A stretch of DNA of 64,000 nucleotides. It comes from Erysipelothrix rhusiopathiae. Its GTDB lineage: Bacteria; Bacillota_I; Bacilli_A; Erysipelotrichales; Erysipelotrichaceae. Position numbers and translations under genes: made by a program. Within the stretch, counting starts at the first letter, position 1. Every line of letters begins with the position of its first letter. Below, in pieces: positions 1-8,383 of this stretch. Under the pieces are notes generated by a model, which made no database searches, had not been told where the DNA came from, and was given only the letters and a program-made list of their open reading frames with translations. The stretch is taken from positions 1,054,001 to 1,118,000 of the forward strand of contig NZ_LR134439.1 of assembly GCF_900637845.1 (NCBI RefSeq), in the 5' to 3' direction.

Positions 1-955
1 GGCAGCTTTAGGTAGTGATACAGGCGACAGCGTTCGTAAACCCGCTGCATATTGTGGTGCTGTCGGTGTTAAGCCAACTTATGGTCGTATTTCACGATAC
101 GGTGTAATTCCTTACGCATCATCTCTTGATCATGTCGGTTATTTCACACAAAACGTAGCCGATGCAGCATGTCTTCTTGAAGTGCTAGCTGGACGTGATG
201 ATCGCGATATGACAAGTTCTATGGAACCGGTTGTGTCTTATTCGAAACTTCTTGACATGGATCTAGAAGGTAAACGTATTGGAATTTTTAAAACAGTTGA
301 AGATGCTATTGAAAACGAAGCGGTTAAAGCAACATTTGTACAATTTAAAGAAAAACTTGAAGCTCAAGGCGCAATTTTAGTTGAGAAAACGATTGAGAAA
401 ACGTTAATGCGTACAATGCTACCAGTATACAGTGTGATTTCAAATTCAGAAGCAGTGGCAAACCATGCAAATCTTGATGGTGTTCGATTTGGTTTATCAC
501 AAGAGGGCGATTCGCTTGAAGAAATCATGAAGAATACACGAACAAACGGATTCAGTTCCTTAATTAAACGTCGTTTCATCTTTGGTGCTTTTGCATTAGA
601 TGATGCCAATCAAAAAGAAGTATTTGATCAAGCGAAGAAAGTTCGTCGTTTATTAGTAAATGCTTACGCATCATGCTTTGAAGATGTTGATATTATGGTT
701 ACCTTAGCATCTGGAACGGTTGCACCGAAAGTTGAAAATCAATTGATGGATGAATTGTCGGATGCATACTTAATTGGCGAAAACCACATGGTCATCAACA
801 ACTTTAGTGGTTATCCAAGCATGACATTGCCACTTGATTTAGTAGATGGACTTCCTGTTGGTATCAATATTTCAACACAACCCTTTACTGAAGCTAAAAT
901 GTTTGCATATGGACAAGCATTTGAGTCACTAATTAACTGGAAGGGAGCATTTTAA
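1..955 (+). CDS. gatA: Asp-tRNA(Asn)/Glu-tRNA(Gln) amidotransferase subunit A (5' truncated by window)
   Basis: Amidase subunit of GatCAB, which frees ammonia from glutamine to convert misacylated Glu-tRNA(Gln) or Asp-tRNA(Asn). Reading begins at base 2 in frame with no start in the window. The internal ATG-like positions near 182 are not the real start, because the homologous frame continues upstream to the window edge. The visible N-terminal part carries the amidase-signature stretch GSDTGDSVRKPA followed by PTYGRISRYG. The usual family motif is TGGS with a nucleophilic Ser; here the residue before that Ser is Asp. The stop overlaps the gatB ATG by one base (TAATG), so the pair is translationally coupled. 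gatC should lie upstream of the window. Certain as to family. Confidence 0.95.
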   Translation, partial: AALGSDTGDSVRKPAAYCGAVGVKPTYGRISRYGVIPYASSLDHVGYFTQNVADAACLLEVLAGRDDRDMTSSMEPVVSYSKLLDMDLEGKRIGIFKTVEDAIENEAVKATFVQFKEKLEAQGAILVEKTIEKTLMRTMLPVYSVISNSEAVANHANLDGVRFGLSQEGDSLEEIMKNTRTNGFSSLIKRRFIFGAFALDDANQKEVFDQAKKVRRLLVNAYASCFEDVDIMVTLASGTVAPKVENQLMDELSDAYLIGENHMVINNFSGYPSMTLPLDLVDGLPVGINISTQPFTEAKMFAYGQAFESLINWKGAF

Positions 956-2370
956 TGGGATACGAAGCAGTTATTGGAATTGAAATTCACTGTGAATTAA
1001 AAACAAAAACAAAAATGTTTTCAGGAGCACCACTCGGATATGGCCAAAAGCCAAATACCGCAATCAATGAAATTGATTTAAGTTACCCTGGAACATTACC
1101 ACAATTAAATAAACAAGCAGTCAATTATGGTGTTCGCTTATGTAAAGCTCTAAATTGTGAGATTGATGATTTAATTCGATTTGATCGAAAAAACTATTTT
1201 TACTCTGATTTACCAAAGGGATACCAAATCACACAACAATTCTTTCCATTAGGTCAACACGGACATTTTGATGTTCTTGTTGGTGAAACAGTTAAGCATG
1301 TGCGTATTAACCGTATCCATATGGAAGAAGATACGGCGAAACAATTTCATGAAGGTGATAAAACATTGATCGATTTTAATCGTGCAGGAACACCTTTACT
1401 TGAGATTGTTACTGAAGCAGATTTTAGAACTGGTGAAGAAGCGGCGGCATATGTTGACGCATTGCGTCTGTTAGTGGTCTATTTAGGCATCTCTGATGGT
1501 CGTATGGATGAAGGGTCTCTCCGTTGTGATGTAAATATTTCGCTAAGACCTGAAGGTCAAGAAGCCTTTGGAACAAAAGTTGAAATCAAAAACTTAAACT
1601 CGACAAATAATGTTCAAAAATCAATTGAATTCGAAAGTGTTCGTCAAGCAGAAATCTTAAATTCAGGACAAAAAGTTGTGACTGAAACACGTCGTTTTGA
1701 TGAAAAAACTCAAGAAACTGTTGCGATGCGTACAAAAGAAACAGCAGTAGATTATCGTTATTTTGTAGAACCTAATATTGTACCAGTACGTATTGGTCAA
1801 GATATTTTGGATCAAACATTAGTTGAATTACCAATGGCACGTATTCAACGATACCAAGATCAAATGGGCCTTAGCCTATATGATGCAAATGTTTTGGTTA
1901 AAAACCCTGACTTGGCGGCTTATTTTGATGTATTAGCTCAAAAAACGGATGCTTATAAGCTTTTGGTGAATTGGTTGACACAAGATGTGTTGGCGGTACT
2001 TGATCAAAAAGGTGAACGCAGTTTTGAAGCATGGCTTAATGTTGACCATTTTGTTGATTTCATTGAAGCGATTCAAACAGGATCTATCAACTCAAAACAA
2101 GCAAAACAAGTATTTGCGAAGTTTGTTGAAGGGGAATCTCCTAAAGATGTAATTAAGAAGTCTGGAATGGTTCAAATCAGTGATGAAGCAACCATTACAG
2201 CGTGGATTGAAGACGTATTAACACAAAGTCCGCAAGTTATTGAGGATTATAAAAACGGTCTTGATAAGTCCATTAAATTTGTTGTAGGACAAGTTATGAA
2301 AGTATCAAAAGGACAAGCAAATCCACGAGTAACCAATGAACTGGTTGTGCGTGTGCTTGATAATAAATAG
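955..2370 (+). CDS. gatB: Asp-tRNA(Asn)/Glu-tRNA(Gln) amidotransferase subunit B
   Basis: Binds the misacylated tRNA, activates the side-chain carboxylate with ATP and transfers ammonia delivered from GatA. At 471 residues it has the normal length. The N-terminal half shows the GatB signature (IGIEIHCELKT near residue 7, YSDLPKGYQITQ near 84, the acidic EEDTAK stretch near 124). The C-terminal part is the helical YqeY-like tail ending in the typical NPRVTNELV. The start overlaps the gatA stop by one base. It confirms the indirect Gln-tRNA and/or Asn-tRNA pathway in this organism. Confidence 0.97.
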   Translation: MGYEAVIGIEIHCELKTKTKMFSGAPLGYGQKPNTAINEIDLSYPGTLPQLNKQAVNYGVRLCKALNCEIDDLIRFDRKNYFYSDLPKGYQITQQFFPLGQHGHFDVLVGETVKHVRINRIHMEEDTAKQFHEGDKTLIDFNRAGTPLLEIVTEADFRTGEEAAAYVDALRLLVVYLGISDGRMDEGSLRCDVNISLRPEGQEAFGTKVEIKNLNSTNNVQKSIEFESVRQAEILNSGQKVVTETRRFDEKTQETVAMRTKETAVDYRYFVEPNIVPVRIGQDILDQTLVELPMARIQRYQDQMGLSLYDANVLVKNPDLAAYFDVLAQKTDAYKLLVNWLTQDVLAVLDQKGERSFEAWLNVDHFVDFIEAIQTGSINSKQAKQVFAKFVEGESPKDVIKKSGMVQISDEATITAWIEDVLTQSPQVIEDYKNGLDKSIKFVVGQVMKVSKGQANPRVTNELVVRVLDNK

Positions 2371-2408
2371 AAAATAATATAATATTTAAATGCATAAGGA
2401 GGATCGCA

Positions 2409-3086
2409 ATGACAAAAAAAATGGATCCAAAGCAAAATAAAGAAGTTCAAGTTAAAAAGCAAAAACAAACTAAAAAACATGACTGGTCTTATTATGCAAT
2501 CATTATCTGTCTTGTTTTAATCCTAATTCCATCCCTTTGGTTGGGCTTTACAATCGTTAAGGCATCGATTGAATCGGGAAAACCATTAACAGGACAACGA
2601 TTCGCAAACGATCATGATCCTGAAATTACTTCAGATCTACAAAAAAAAGTTGAAGAATCTCTCAAGGAAAGTTCCGAATTTGAGTCTGTGAGTGTATCGC
2701 TCAAAACTGCGACGCTCCGTATTCAGCTTAAAATGAAGCCGGATACGTCAAAAGAAGATGCTTCTGCTTTGATTGAATCAGCATACGATCGCGTTGTTGA
2801 AGTTTTACCTGTAGCAGAGTACTTCAAGACAGAAGGCTCTAAAAAACAATACGATTTAGAAATTAATCTTTTCAACTTTACCGATGTTACTAAAGATAAT
2901 CGTGGTGACTTTATTTACTACCAATTAGTTAAGAACGGAAATATGGAAGATAAGCATATTCAGCTTATTTCTGAATCGAAAGATGCAGAGCTTGTTGAAC
3001 GTTTAAAAACAGAACAAGCTGAAGCAAAAGAAAAAAAAGCAAATGAAAACGGAGAACCGTCGAAAGAAGAGAAAAAAGAAGAGTAA
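2409..3086 (+). CDS. single-pass membrane protein of unknown function
   Basis: I do not recognise a named family. The 225-residue protein has a very Lys/Gln-rich cytoplasmic head (residues 1-25), one transmembrane helix (about 29-50, YAIIICLVLILIPSLWLGF) and an extracytoplasmic region of about 150 residues that looks folded (alternating strands and helices around 80-185). It ends in a highly charged Glu/Lys tail from about 195. The architecture resembles a membrane-anchored envelope protein. A strong AAGGAGG lies 6 bases upstream of the ATG. It begins 38 bases after gatB and may be co-transcribed with it. The ribosome binding site and codon use support a real gene; the function is open. Confidence 0.75.
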   Translation: MTKKMDPKQNKEVQVKKQKQTKKHDWSYYAIIICLVLILIPSLWLGFTIVKASIESGKPLTGQRFANDHDPEITSDLQKKVEESLKESSEFESVSVSLKTATLRIQLKMKPDTSKEDASALIESAYDRVVEVLPVAEYFKTEGSKKQYDLEINLFNFTDVTKDNRGDFIYYQLVKNGNMEDKHIQLISESKDAELVERLKTEQAEAKEKKANENGEPSKEEKKEE

Positions 3087-3162
3087 ATTATAGTGATTTC
3101 GCTTTATTGGATGGCTTCTTAGATTAAAGTGACACTATTGTAATAGTCGTCACTTTTTAATG

Positions 3163-3171
3163 TGGTAAAAT
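3163..3171 (+). promoter_or_regulatory. extended -10 immediately before gene 3176 (possible leaderless mRNA)
   Basis: TG-g-TAAAAT, ending five bases before the first ATG of the next gene; no convincing -35 hexamer at 16-18 bases. Transcription from it would begin at or just after the ATG. Confidence 0.45.
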
Positions 3172-3175
3172 ATAT

Positions 3176-4384
3176 ATGATGAAAATAATTAAAGACTTCA
3201 GTACAAAAGTAAGAACGCTGTTATCTGAAAATGTAATTTTTTTGATGATTATGGTGCTATTCTTACCAGATTATTTGTTATATCCAGCGGTTATTGTGGC
3301 GGGAATTTTTGTATTGTACGAATGGATTCGATATAAAGGCTATAAATGGAGTCTGTTCTGGATTTTATGGGCGTATCTCCTCATTGTAGCGGTCTTAAAC
3401 AAGAATATGCAGGGGATCATGGGGACTATGTACCTAATTATCTTAGTAGCCTATGCATTTGTTTTAAATCGAAGAATGAGTCCTAAGGAATACATGAAGA
3501 TGCAATATTATATTGTTTGGTGTTCCTTATTTAACTTTTTCTTTAATTTTATTCGCTGGCGACCATTTTGGTATAAATCATTTATGAGTTTATTTGATGG
3601 TGTAATTCAAATGGGTCATCTACCATTTTATGGTGATGGATATTTTAGAGCATATTCAACGTTTGATAATCCCAACCTTTATGCTTTTGTTCTTCTGATT
3701 GTTCTGTTGGTTTGTTTTAATCAACTTCAATTTCAAATTACATTTAAAAACTATCGATTGGGTGCATTCTATGCAGGGGCCTTTATCATTAACCTCTATG
3801 CAATGTTTCTAACAGGTACTCGATCTATTATCGTAGCCTTGATGTTTGGTCTTCTAACGGTAATACTGGTTCAAAGGAAGTGGACGCAATTTAAAGTGAT
3901 GATCCTTCTTGGAGCACTTTTAACCTTGTTTATTCTTTCAAGACCGGATCTATTTCCACGATTTATGCAAATTGCGGAACATAGTGGAATTCGACTCGAA
4001 ATTTGGGACAAAGCAATTCATCAAATATTAAAAGAACCTTGGTTTGGTAAAGGGATGTTTACCTATGCACTGCTTTTCGATAATATTGATGCGCACAATA
4101 TTTTTATCGAGAGTTTCTTAAGTTTTGGTATTTGTGGAACTATTATTCTTGTATCGTTTTTAATTGGTAAGTTACGTGATGTGTACTTAAATGCATATTA
4201 TCTTGATTATCCGTTAGCGTTGGGCGTTTTAGTAGCGACCATTATGTACGGAATATTTGATATTCCATTATTTGCAGTACAAACAAGCCTCTTATTTGTA
4301 GCGGTTTTCTGTCTTCCAAGGCGACAACCGTCTCAAATCTTGGTCCCAAAACCAACACATATCGAAATAATTGAAAAAACTTAA
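3176..4384 (+). CDS. O-antigen ligase/polymerase-like membrane protein (Wzy/WaaL type)
   Basis: A 402-residue protein with about ten hydrophobic helices and a large loop near residues 290-330, the layout of O-antigen ligases and glycan polymerases (Wzy_C/O-antigen_lig). Motifs consistent with the family are the loop FDNPNLYAF (about 163), the TGTRSIIVAL segment (about 213) and DAHNIFIESFLSFG in the large loop (about 304); a His in such a loop is typical of ligases. It probably joins or polymerises glycan on undecaprenyl carriers at the outer membrane face. No Shine-Dalgarno precedes either ATG (3176 or 3179), and an extended -10 sits directly upstream, so it may be leaderless. It does not sit in a glycan operon, and the substrate is unknown. 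Confidence 0.7.
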   Translation: MMKIIKDFSTKVRTLLSENVIFLMIMVLFLPDYLLYPAVIVAGIFVLYEWIRYKGYKWSLFWILWAYLLIVAVLNKNMQGIMGTMYLIILVAYAFVLNRRMSPKEYMKMQYYIVWCSLFNFFFNFIRWRPFWYKSFMSLFDGVIQMGHLPFYGDGYFRAYSTFDNPNLYAFVLLIVLLVCFNQLQFQITFKNYRLGAFYAGAFIINLYAMFLTGTRSIIVALMFGLLTVILVQRKWTQFKVMILLGALLTLFILSRPDLFPRFMQIAEHSGIRLEIWDKAIHQILKEPWFGKGMFTYALLFDNIDAHNIFIESFLSFGICGTIILVSFLIGKLRDVYLNAYYLDYPLALGVLVATIMYGIFDIPLFAVQTSLLFVAVFCLPRRQPSQILVPKPTHIEIIEKT

Positions 4385-4402
4385 ACTATTTTTAAAATAT
4401 GC

Positions 4403-4431
4403 TTGTCAAGGCAATATTAGTATGGTATATT
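4403..4431 (+). promoter_or_regulatory. promoter of tRNA unit 1
   Basis: TTGTCA, 17-base spacer, TATATT, with an extended TG one base before the -10. The predicted transcript starts about 12 bases before tRNA-Asn. Confidence 0.8.
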
Positions 4432-4449
4432 TTATAAGCACTTGGCGAT

Positions 4450-4525
4450 GCTTGTTTAGCTCAGTCGGTAGAGCAACTGGCTGTTAACCAGTGGGTCGCA
4501 GGTTCGAGTCCTGCAACAAGCGCCA
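4450..4525 (+). tRNA. tRNA-Asn (GTT), copy 1
   Basis: 76 bases with encoded CCA. The acceptor stem GCTTGTT/AACAAGC pairs fully; the anticodon stem is ACTGG/CCAGT with loop CTGTTAA, giving anticodon GTT. The T arm GGTTCGAGTC is intact. It is identical to copies 2 and 3. Confidence 0.98.
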
Positions 4526-4532
4526 TTTATAT

Positions 4533-4608
4533 GGCCCGTTGGAGAAACGGTTAACTCACATGCCTTTCACGCATGCATTCACGGGTTCGAATCCCGTACG
4601 GGTCACCA
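4533..4608 (+). tRNA. tRNA-Glu (TTC), copy 1
   Basis: 76 bases with encoded CCA. The acceptor stem GGCCCGT/ACGGGTC has one G-T pair; the anticodon stem is CATGC/GCATG with loop CTTTCAC, giving TTC. It lies seven bases after tRNA-Asn in the same transcript. Confidence 0.98.
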
Positions 4609-4621
4609 TAGTGTAAATAAC

Positions 4622-4650
4622 AAACCTCATCATCACGATGAGGTTTTTCT
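4622..4650 (+). terminator. terminator of tRNA unit 1
   Basis: Ten-base-pair stem AAACCTCATC / GATGAGGTTT, loop ATCAC, then a T run. Confidence 0.9.
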
Positions 4651-4788
4651 TTGCGTACGCATCCAAGGTTATAATAAATCATAATCAATCTTTCGATTGA
4701 AATTGAAGCGTAAATCAGCCGATTTTGACGACCTTAAATCACACCTTTAAAAAAAGGTAAAATAATCGATTATTTTTACTGAAAAAGG

Positions 4789-4817
4789 TTGCTAAGTAGG
4801 AATGGGTATGGTATATT
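4789..4817 (+). promoter_or_regulatory. promoter of tRNA unit 2
   Basis: TTGCTA, 17-base spacer, TATATT, extended TG; same geometry as units 1 and 3 although the spacer sequence differs. Confidence 0.8.
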
Positions 4818-4836
4818 TTATGAGCACTTAAGCGAT

Positions 4837-4912
4837 GCTTGTTTAGCTCAGTCGGTAGAGCAACTGGCTGTTAACCAGTGGGTCGCAGGTTCGAGTCCTG
4901 CAACAAGCGCCA
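4837..4912 (+). tRNA. tRNA-Asn (GTT), copy 2
   Basis: Identical to copy 1 over all 76 bases, including the CCA end. Confidence 0.98.
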
Positions 4913-4919
4913 TTTATAT

Positions 4920-4995
4920 GGCCCGTTGGAGAAACGGTTAACTCACATGCCTTTCACGCATGCATTCACGGGTTCGAATCCCGTACGGGTCACCA
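4920..4995 (+). tRNA. tRNA-Glu (TTC), copy 2
   Basis: Identical to copy 1 over all 76 bases. Confidence 0.98.
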
Positions 4996-5008
4996 TAGTG
5001 TAAATAAC

Positions 5009-5039
5009 AAGTTACATCATTACGATGTAACTTTTTTTA
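5009..5039 (+). terminator. terminator of tRNA unit 2
   Basis: Ten-base-pair stem AAGTTACATC / GATGTAACTT, loop ATTAC, then seven T. The stem differs from unit 1 by compensated changes. Confidence 0.9.
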
Positions 5040-5121
5040 TGTATGTGATCTTAGGAATTGTGACTGAAATTCACAGAATTTAAAGTTTCTATAAAAGTAT
5101 GATTTATTTGTGAAATAAGGC

Positions 5122-5150
5122 TTGCCAAGTGGTTTCTGGTATGGTATATT
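5122..5150 (+). promoter_or_regulatory. promoter of tRNA unit 3
   Basis: TTGCCA, 17-base spacer, TATATT, extended TG. Confidence 0.8.
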
Positions 5151-5169
5151 TTATGAGCACTTAAGTGAT

Positions 5170-5245
5170 GCTTGTTTAGCTCAGTCGGTAGAGCAACTGG
5201 CTGTTAACCAGTGGGTCGCAGGTTCGAGTCCTGCAACAAGCGCCA
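5170..5245 (+). tRNA. tRNA-Asn (GTT), copy 3
   Basis: Identical to copies 1 and 2. Confidence 0.98.
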
Positions 5246-5252
5246 TTTATAT

Positions 5253-5328
5253 GGCCCGTTGGAGAAACGGTTAACTCACATGCCTTTCACGCATGCATTC
5301 ACGGGTTCGAATCCCGTACGGGTCACCA
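5253..5328 (+). tRNA. tRNA-Glu (TTC), copy 3
   Basis: Identical to copies 1 and 2. Confidence 0.98.
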
Positions 5329-5341
5329 TAGTGTCAATAAC

Positions 5342-5369
5342 CTCGCTTCTTAGGAAGTGAGTTTTTTTT
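5342..5369 (+). terminator. terminator of tRNA unit 3
   Basis: Eight-pair stem CTCGCTTC / GAAGTGAG with one G-T pair, loop TTAG, then eight T. Confidence 0.85.
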
Positions 5370-5464
5370 GTATACTCGAGTTTTGTGTGTTTTTTCGCAC
5401 AGATAATCGTCTTGTGGTAAAATAGATGTAACGGGTAAAACCGCTATAGATAAGAGGTGTATTT

Positions 5465-7264
5465 ATGTCGGATAAATATGAATTACCACTTCGTAGTGAA
5501 GTGGATATAAAAGATACATGGGATTTAACACCGATGTTTAAAGATGATGACGCATGGAATACAGAATTTGATGCGATTCAAAATGACTTAAGTGAAGTGG
5601 CTGCATACCGTGGTACTTTAACGAAAAGCGCTGAAAGTTTGTTAGCGGGTCTTAAGTTTCGTGATGAATTAAGTTATCGTATTGAGTTTTTATATGTTTA
5701 TGCACATTTAAGTTTTGATGTCGATACCACAAACCCTAAGTATCAAGCAATGAATGCGCGCGTGCAATCGCTTCTTGCGCAATTTGGATCAAGTTTTTCG
5801 TTCTATGAAGCAGAGATTTTATCTGCCGATGAAGCTGTAATTCGAGAATATCTTGAATCGAATGAAGCACTCAGTTTATATAATCATGAATTTGATCGTC
5901 TTTTCAAATCAAGACCACATATTCTTAGTGAAAAAGAAGAACGCATTCTTGCCTCATTAGGAGAAATCTTTGGTGTTTCTTCGCAGACATTTGGCATGTT
6001 GAATAATGCAGATATTCAATTCCCTACAATTAAAGATGAATCGGGAAATGATGTTCAATTATCACACGGTCGTTATTCACTGTTAATGGAAAGTGCAGAT
6101 CGACGTGTTCGTGAAGATGCTTTCAAAGCGATGCAAACAACTTATGGTAATTTAAAGAATACTCTTGCAAGTACGCTGTCGGGAAATGTTAAGGTTCATA
6201 ATTTCAATGCAACAATCCGTAATTATGCGTCGGCTCGTCAAGCTGCTCTTGCCGCAAATAATATTGACGAAGAAGTTTATGATTCCCTTTTAGAAGGAAT
6301 TCATAATAATATTAACTTACTGCATGATTATGTAGCCCTTCGTGAAGAGGCATTGGGTATTGATGATATTCAAATGTATGATATTTATGTCCCAATGGTT
6401 GATGAAGTGGATTTGAAGTTTACGTATGAAGAAGCACAAGAAGTGATTTTGGACGCATTGAGTGTTCTTGGAGAAGAATATTGTGCTGTGTTGAAACGTG
6501 CCTTTGATGAACGCTGGATTGATGTTGTTGAGAATAAAGGAAAACGATCGGGAGCCTATTCTTCAGGTACTTATGGAAGTGCACCGTATATTCTTTTAAA
6601 CTGGCAAGAAAATATAGATAATGTGTTTACTCTTGCTCATGAGCTTGGACACAGTGTTCACTCGTACTTTACGCGTAAGTATCAACCTTATATTTACGGA
6701 GATTATTCTATTTTTGTTGCTGAAGTTGCTTCCACAACGAATGAGAATTTGCTGTTGAATTATTTGTTGGATCAATATGAGGATCCAAAGGTTCGTGCTT
6801 ACTTGTTGAATCACTATTTAGACACGGTTAAAGGCACGGTGTTCCGTCAAACGCAGTTTGCTGAGTTTGAACACCTTATTCATAAATCAGACCAAGAGGG
6901 CGTTGCTTTAACGGCTGATTATCTGATTGAGTCTTACTATAAACTCAATCAATTCTATTATGGTGAATCAATCAGCACTGAAGAAATTGGTTATGAGTGG
7001 GCACGCATCCCTCATTTCTACTACAATTACTATGTTTACCAATATGCTACAGGATTTAGTGCAGCAACTTTATTCAGTGAAACAATATATAATGGTGGTG
7101 ATGCGACACCTTATCTTGATTTCTTGAAGTCAGGAAGTTCGGATTATCCTATTAATGTCCTTCGTAAGGCGGGCGTGGATATGACTGAATCGACTGCTGT
7201 TGATACTACGCTTGAGAAATTTGGCGAACGTATGGCTGAATTACGAACATTACTTGTAAAATAG
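5465..7264 (+). CDS. pepF: oligoendopeptidase F (M3 zinc metallopeptidase)
   Basis: Cytosolic endopeptidase that cleaves short oligopeptides. At 599 residues it has the usual family length. It has the N-terminal M3 lobe and the zinc motif HELGH at residues 392-396, followed by the conserved EVASTTNE segment holding the third ligand Glu about 25 residues on. No signal peptide or membrane segment. The ATG follows TAAGAGGTG at normal spacing. An extended -10 (TG-g-TAAAAT, ending 5423) gives a short leader. It is monocistronic, closed by a strong terminator shared with the convergent genes. Confidence 0.95.
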   Translation: MSDKYELPLRSEVDIKDTWDLTPMFKDDDAWNTEFDAIQNDLSEVAAYRGTLTKSAESLLAGLKFRDELSYRIEFLYVYAHLSFDVDTTNPKYQAMNARVQSLLAQFGSSFSFYEAEILSADEAVIREYLESNEALSLYNHEFDRLFKSRPHILSEKEERILASLGEIFGVSSQTFGMLNNADIQFPTIKDESGNDVQLSHGRYSLLMESADRRVREDAFKAMQTTYGNLKNTLASTLSGNVKVHNFNATIRNYASARQAALAANNIDEEVYDSLLEGIHNNINLLHDYVALREEALGIDDIQMYDIYVPMVDEVDLKFTYEEAQEVILDALSVLGEEYCAVLKRAFDERWIDVVENKGKRSGAYSSGTYGSAPYILLNWQENIDNVFTLAHELGHSVHSYFTRKYQPYIYGDYSIFVAEVASTTNENLLLNYLLDQYEDPKVRAYLLNHYLDTVKGTVFRQTQFAEFEHLIHKSDQEGVALTADYLIESYYKLNQFYYGESISTEEIGYEWARIPHFYYNYYVYQYATGFSAATLFSETIYNGGDATPYLDFLKSGSSDYPINVLRKAGVDMTESTAVDTTLEKFGERMAELRTLLVK

Positions 7265-7270
7265 ATAATA

Positions 7271-7314
7271 AAAAAAACGGAACATCATCCTATATTGGGT
7301 GATGTTCCGTTTTT
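7271..7314. terminator. bidirectional terminator between pepF and the CoA-binding gene
   Basis: About 15-pair stem (AACGGAACATCA... / ...TGATGTTCCGTT, with one G-T pair), loop TATATT, A run on the left and T run on the right, so it can serve both strands. Confidence 0.9.
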
Positions 7315-7321
7315 AACGTGT

Positions 7322-7714
7322 TTATTTTTCGTTTTGAGCGTATTCCGCAAGCACACAGGCTTCAATTACATTAAGTTCGAGTTCTTGTGCTTTGGTACGT
7401 AAAGCATCGTTAACGGTGCCGGGTTGAAGCCACAGAACGTTGATGCCTTTTTCTTTAATAGATTCCAGCATATTCAGTCCAATCTTAGGATTTACAACCA
7501 TCACAGCAACGTCGACGGCATCGGTGATTTCTAAAAATGAAGGATAAATGGTCTTACCGTCAATTTCAGTATAGTTTGGATTGACACCGATAACTGTTTT
7601 GTTTTTTCGTTCTAATAACTTATAGATACGATTTGCGTAGGTTTCGGGTTTGTTGTTGATTCCTACAACCACAAAGTTTTGTGATGCATTGAGGATTTCA
7701 TAAGGGTTATTCAT
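7322..7714 (-). CDS. CoA-binding domain protein (YccU family)
   Basis: 130-residue stand-alone CoA_binding_2 Rossmann domain, as in the NAD/CoA-binding part of succinyl-CoA synthetase. The N-terminal FVVVGINNKPETYANRIYK loop (residues 14-32) is the nucleotide-binding turn, and the PKIGLNML and LWLQPG stretches (about 95 and 104) are typical of the family. The role in the cell is not settled for the family. Its start overlaps the end of the upstream esterase gene by four bases (ATGA), so the two are translationally coupled. Confidence 0.85.
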   Translation of the reverse strand: MNNPYEILNASQNFVVVGINNKPETYANRIYKLLERKNKTVIGVNPNYTEIDGKTIYPSFLEITDAVDVAVMVVNPKIGLNMLESIKEKGINVLWLQPGTVNDALRTKAQELELNVIEACVLAEYAQNEK

Positions 7715-8313
7715 ATTGTCAGCTCCATATCAAACCATTGTTTGATTTCTTCTATTTCGTAAGCGCGCATACGGTGATCAAGCTCATAAATGCGGTGTGT
7801 AACACGAGCATTGTTATTGATGAGGCGTTTTTCTAAAGCTACGGCACTTTCATATGGAATTATATCATCAAATCGACCACTATGAATTAAAATATCCATG
7901 TCTTTTAAATCAAGTTCGTGTGTATCGCTTGTAAAGTTCATGGGTCTTAACAACACACACTTTTTAAAAGGGGTAACTTGTTCAAGGATTAAGGCGGCTA
8001 TGGTATTGGCTCCATTGGAAAATCCTAATGCCCAAAGTTCACCCAGATCGTATGTTTCTTTTAATGTCTGCACTGTTTCGAGAATGGTATCAACACGACC
8101 CAGCAAATCTTCTTCATCTAGAATTTGTGTTTCACTTTGTACGGCGGAGAAACGACGTTTTCCAAAGGTAACAACATCACCGCGAATGGAAAGGTGATTC
8201 ATCGTTGGCGCTACCATTTTCGCTACAGGCAGCAATACGGTTTCATCACCACCGGTTCCATGAAATAAAACAAGTGTTTTATCACTTCCGTTATCAATAA
8301 ATCTATGTATCAT
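7711..8313 (-). CDS. alpha/beta-hydrolase, phospholipase/carboxylesterase family
   Basis: 200-residue serine hydrolase, probably a cytosolic carboxylesterase or lysophospholipase-like enzyme (COG0400 type). The nucleophile elbow GFSNG places Ser99; Asp149/150 in GRFDDIIP and His180 in ELDHRM complete a plausible triad. HGTGGDE near residue 18 forms the oxyanion region. No signal peptide. First gene of a two-gene unit with the CoA-binding protein, ending at the bidirectional terminator shared with pepF. Physiological substrate unknown. Confidence 0.85.
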   Translation of the reverse strand: MIHRFIDNGSDKTLVLFHGTGGDETVLLPVAKMVAPTMNHLSIRGDVVTFGKRRFSAVQSETQILDEEDLLGRVDTILETVQTLKETYDLGELWALGFSNGANTIAALILEQVTPFKKCVLLRPMNFTSDTHELDLKDMDILIHSGRFDDIIPYESAVALEKRLINNNARVTHRIYELDHRMRAYEIEEIKQWFDMELTI

Positions 8314-8383
8314 TTTGAGTACTCCTTACGTCTTAAATATGAAAACATCATACATGATGTGAGGTTTGGGGACAAGTCATGCG

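Larger units (their letters stand above)
4403..5369 (+). repeat. three tandem copies of a promoter-tRNA-Asn-tRNA-Glu-terminator unit
   Basis: Unit starts recur at 4450, 4837 and 5170 (spacings 387 and 333). The tRNA parts, the 7-base tRNA spacer and about 25 bases before tRNA-Asn are identical or nearly so. The sequences between units and the terminator stems differ, so each copy is a stand-alone transcription unit. Confidence 0.95.

Noticed and set aside
4403-5369. Regular repeats that could suggest a CRISPR array
   Set aside because: The repeats are full tRNA genes with promoters and terminators; repeat and spacer lengths do not fit CRISPR.
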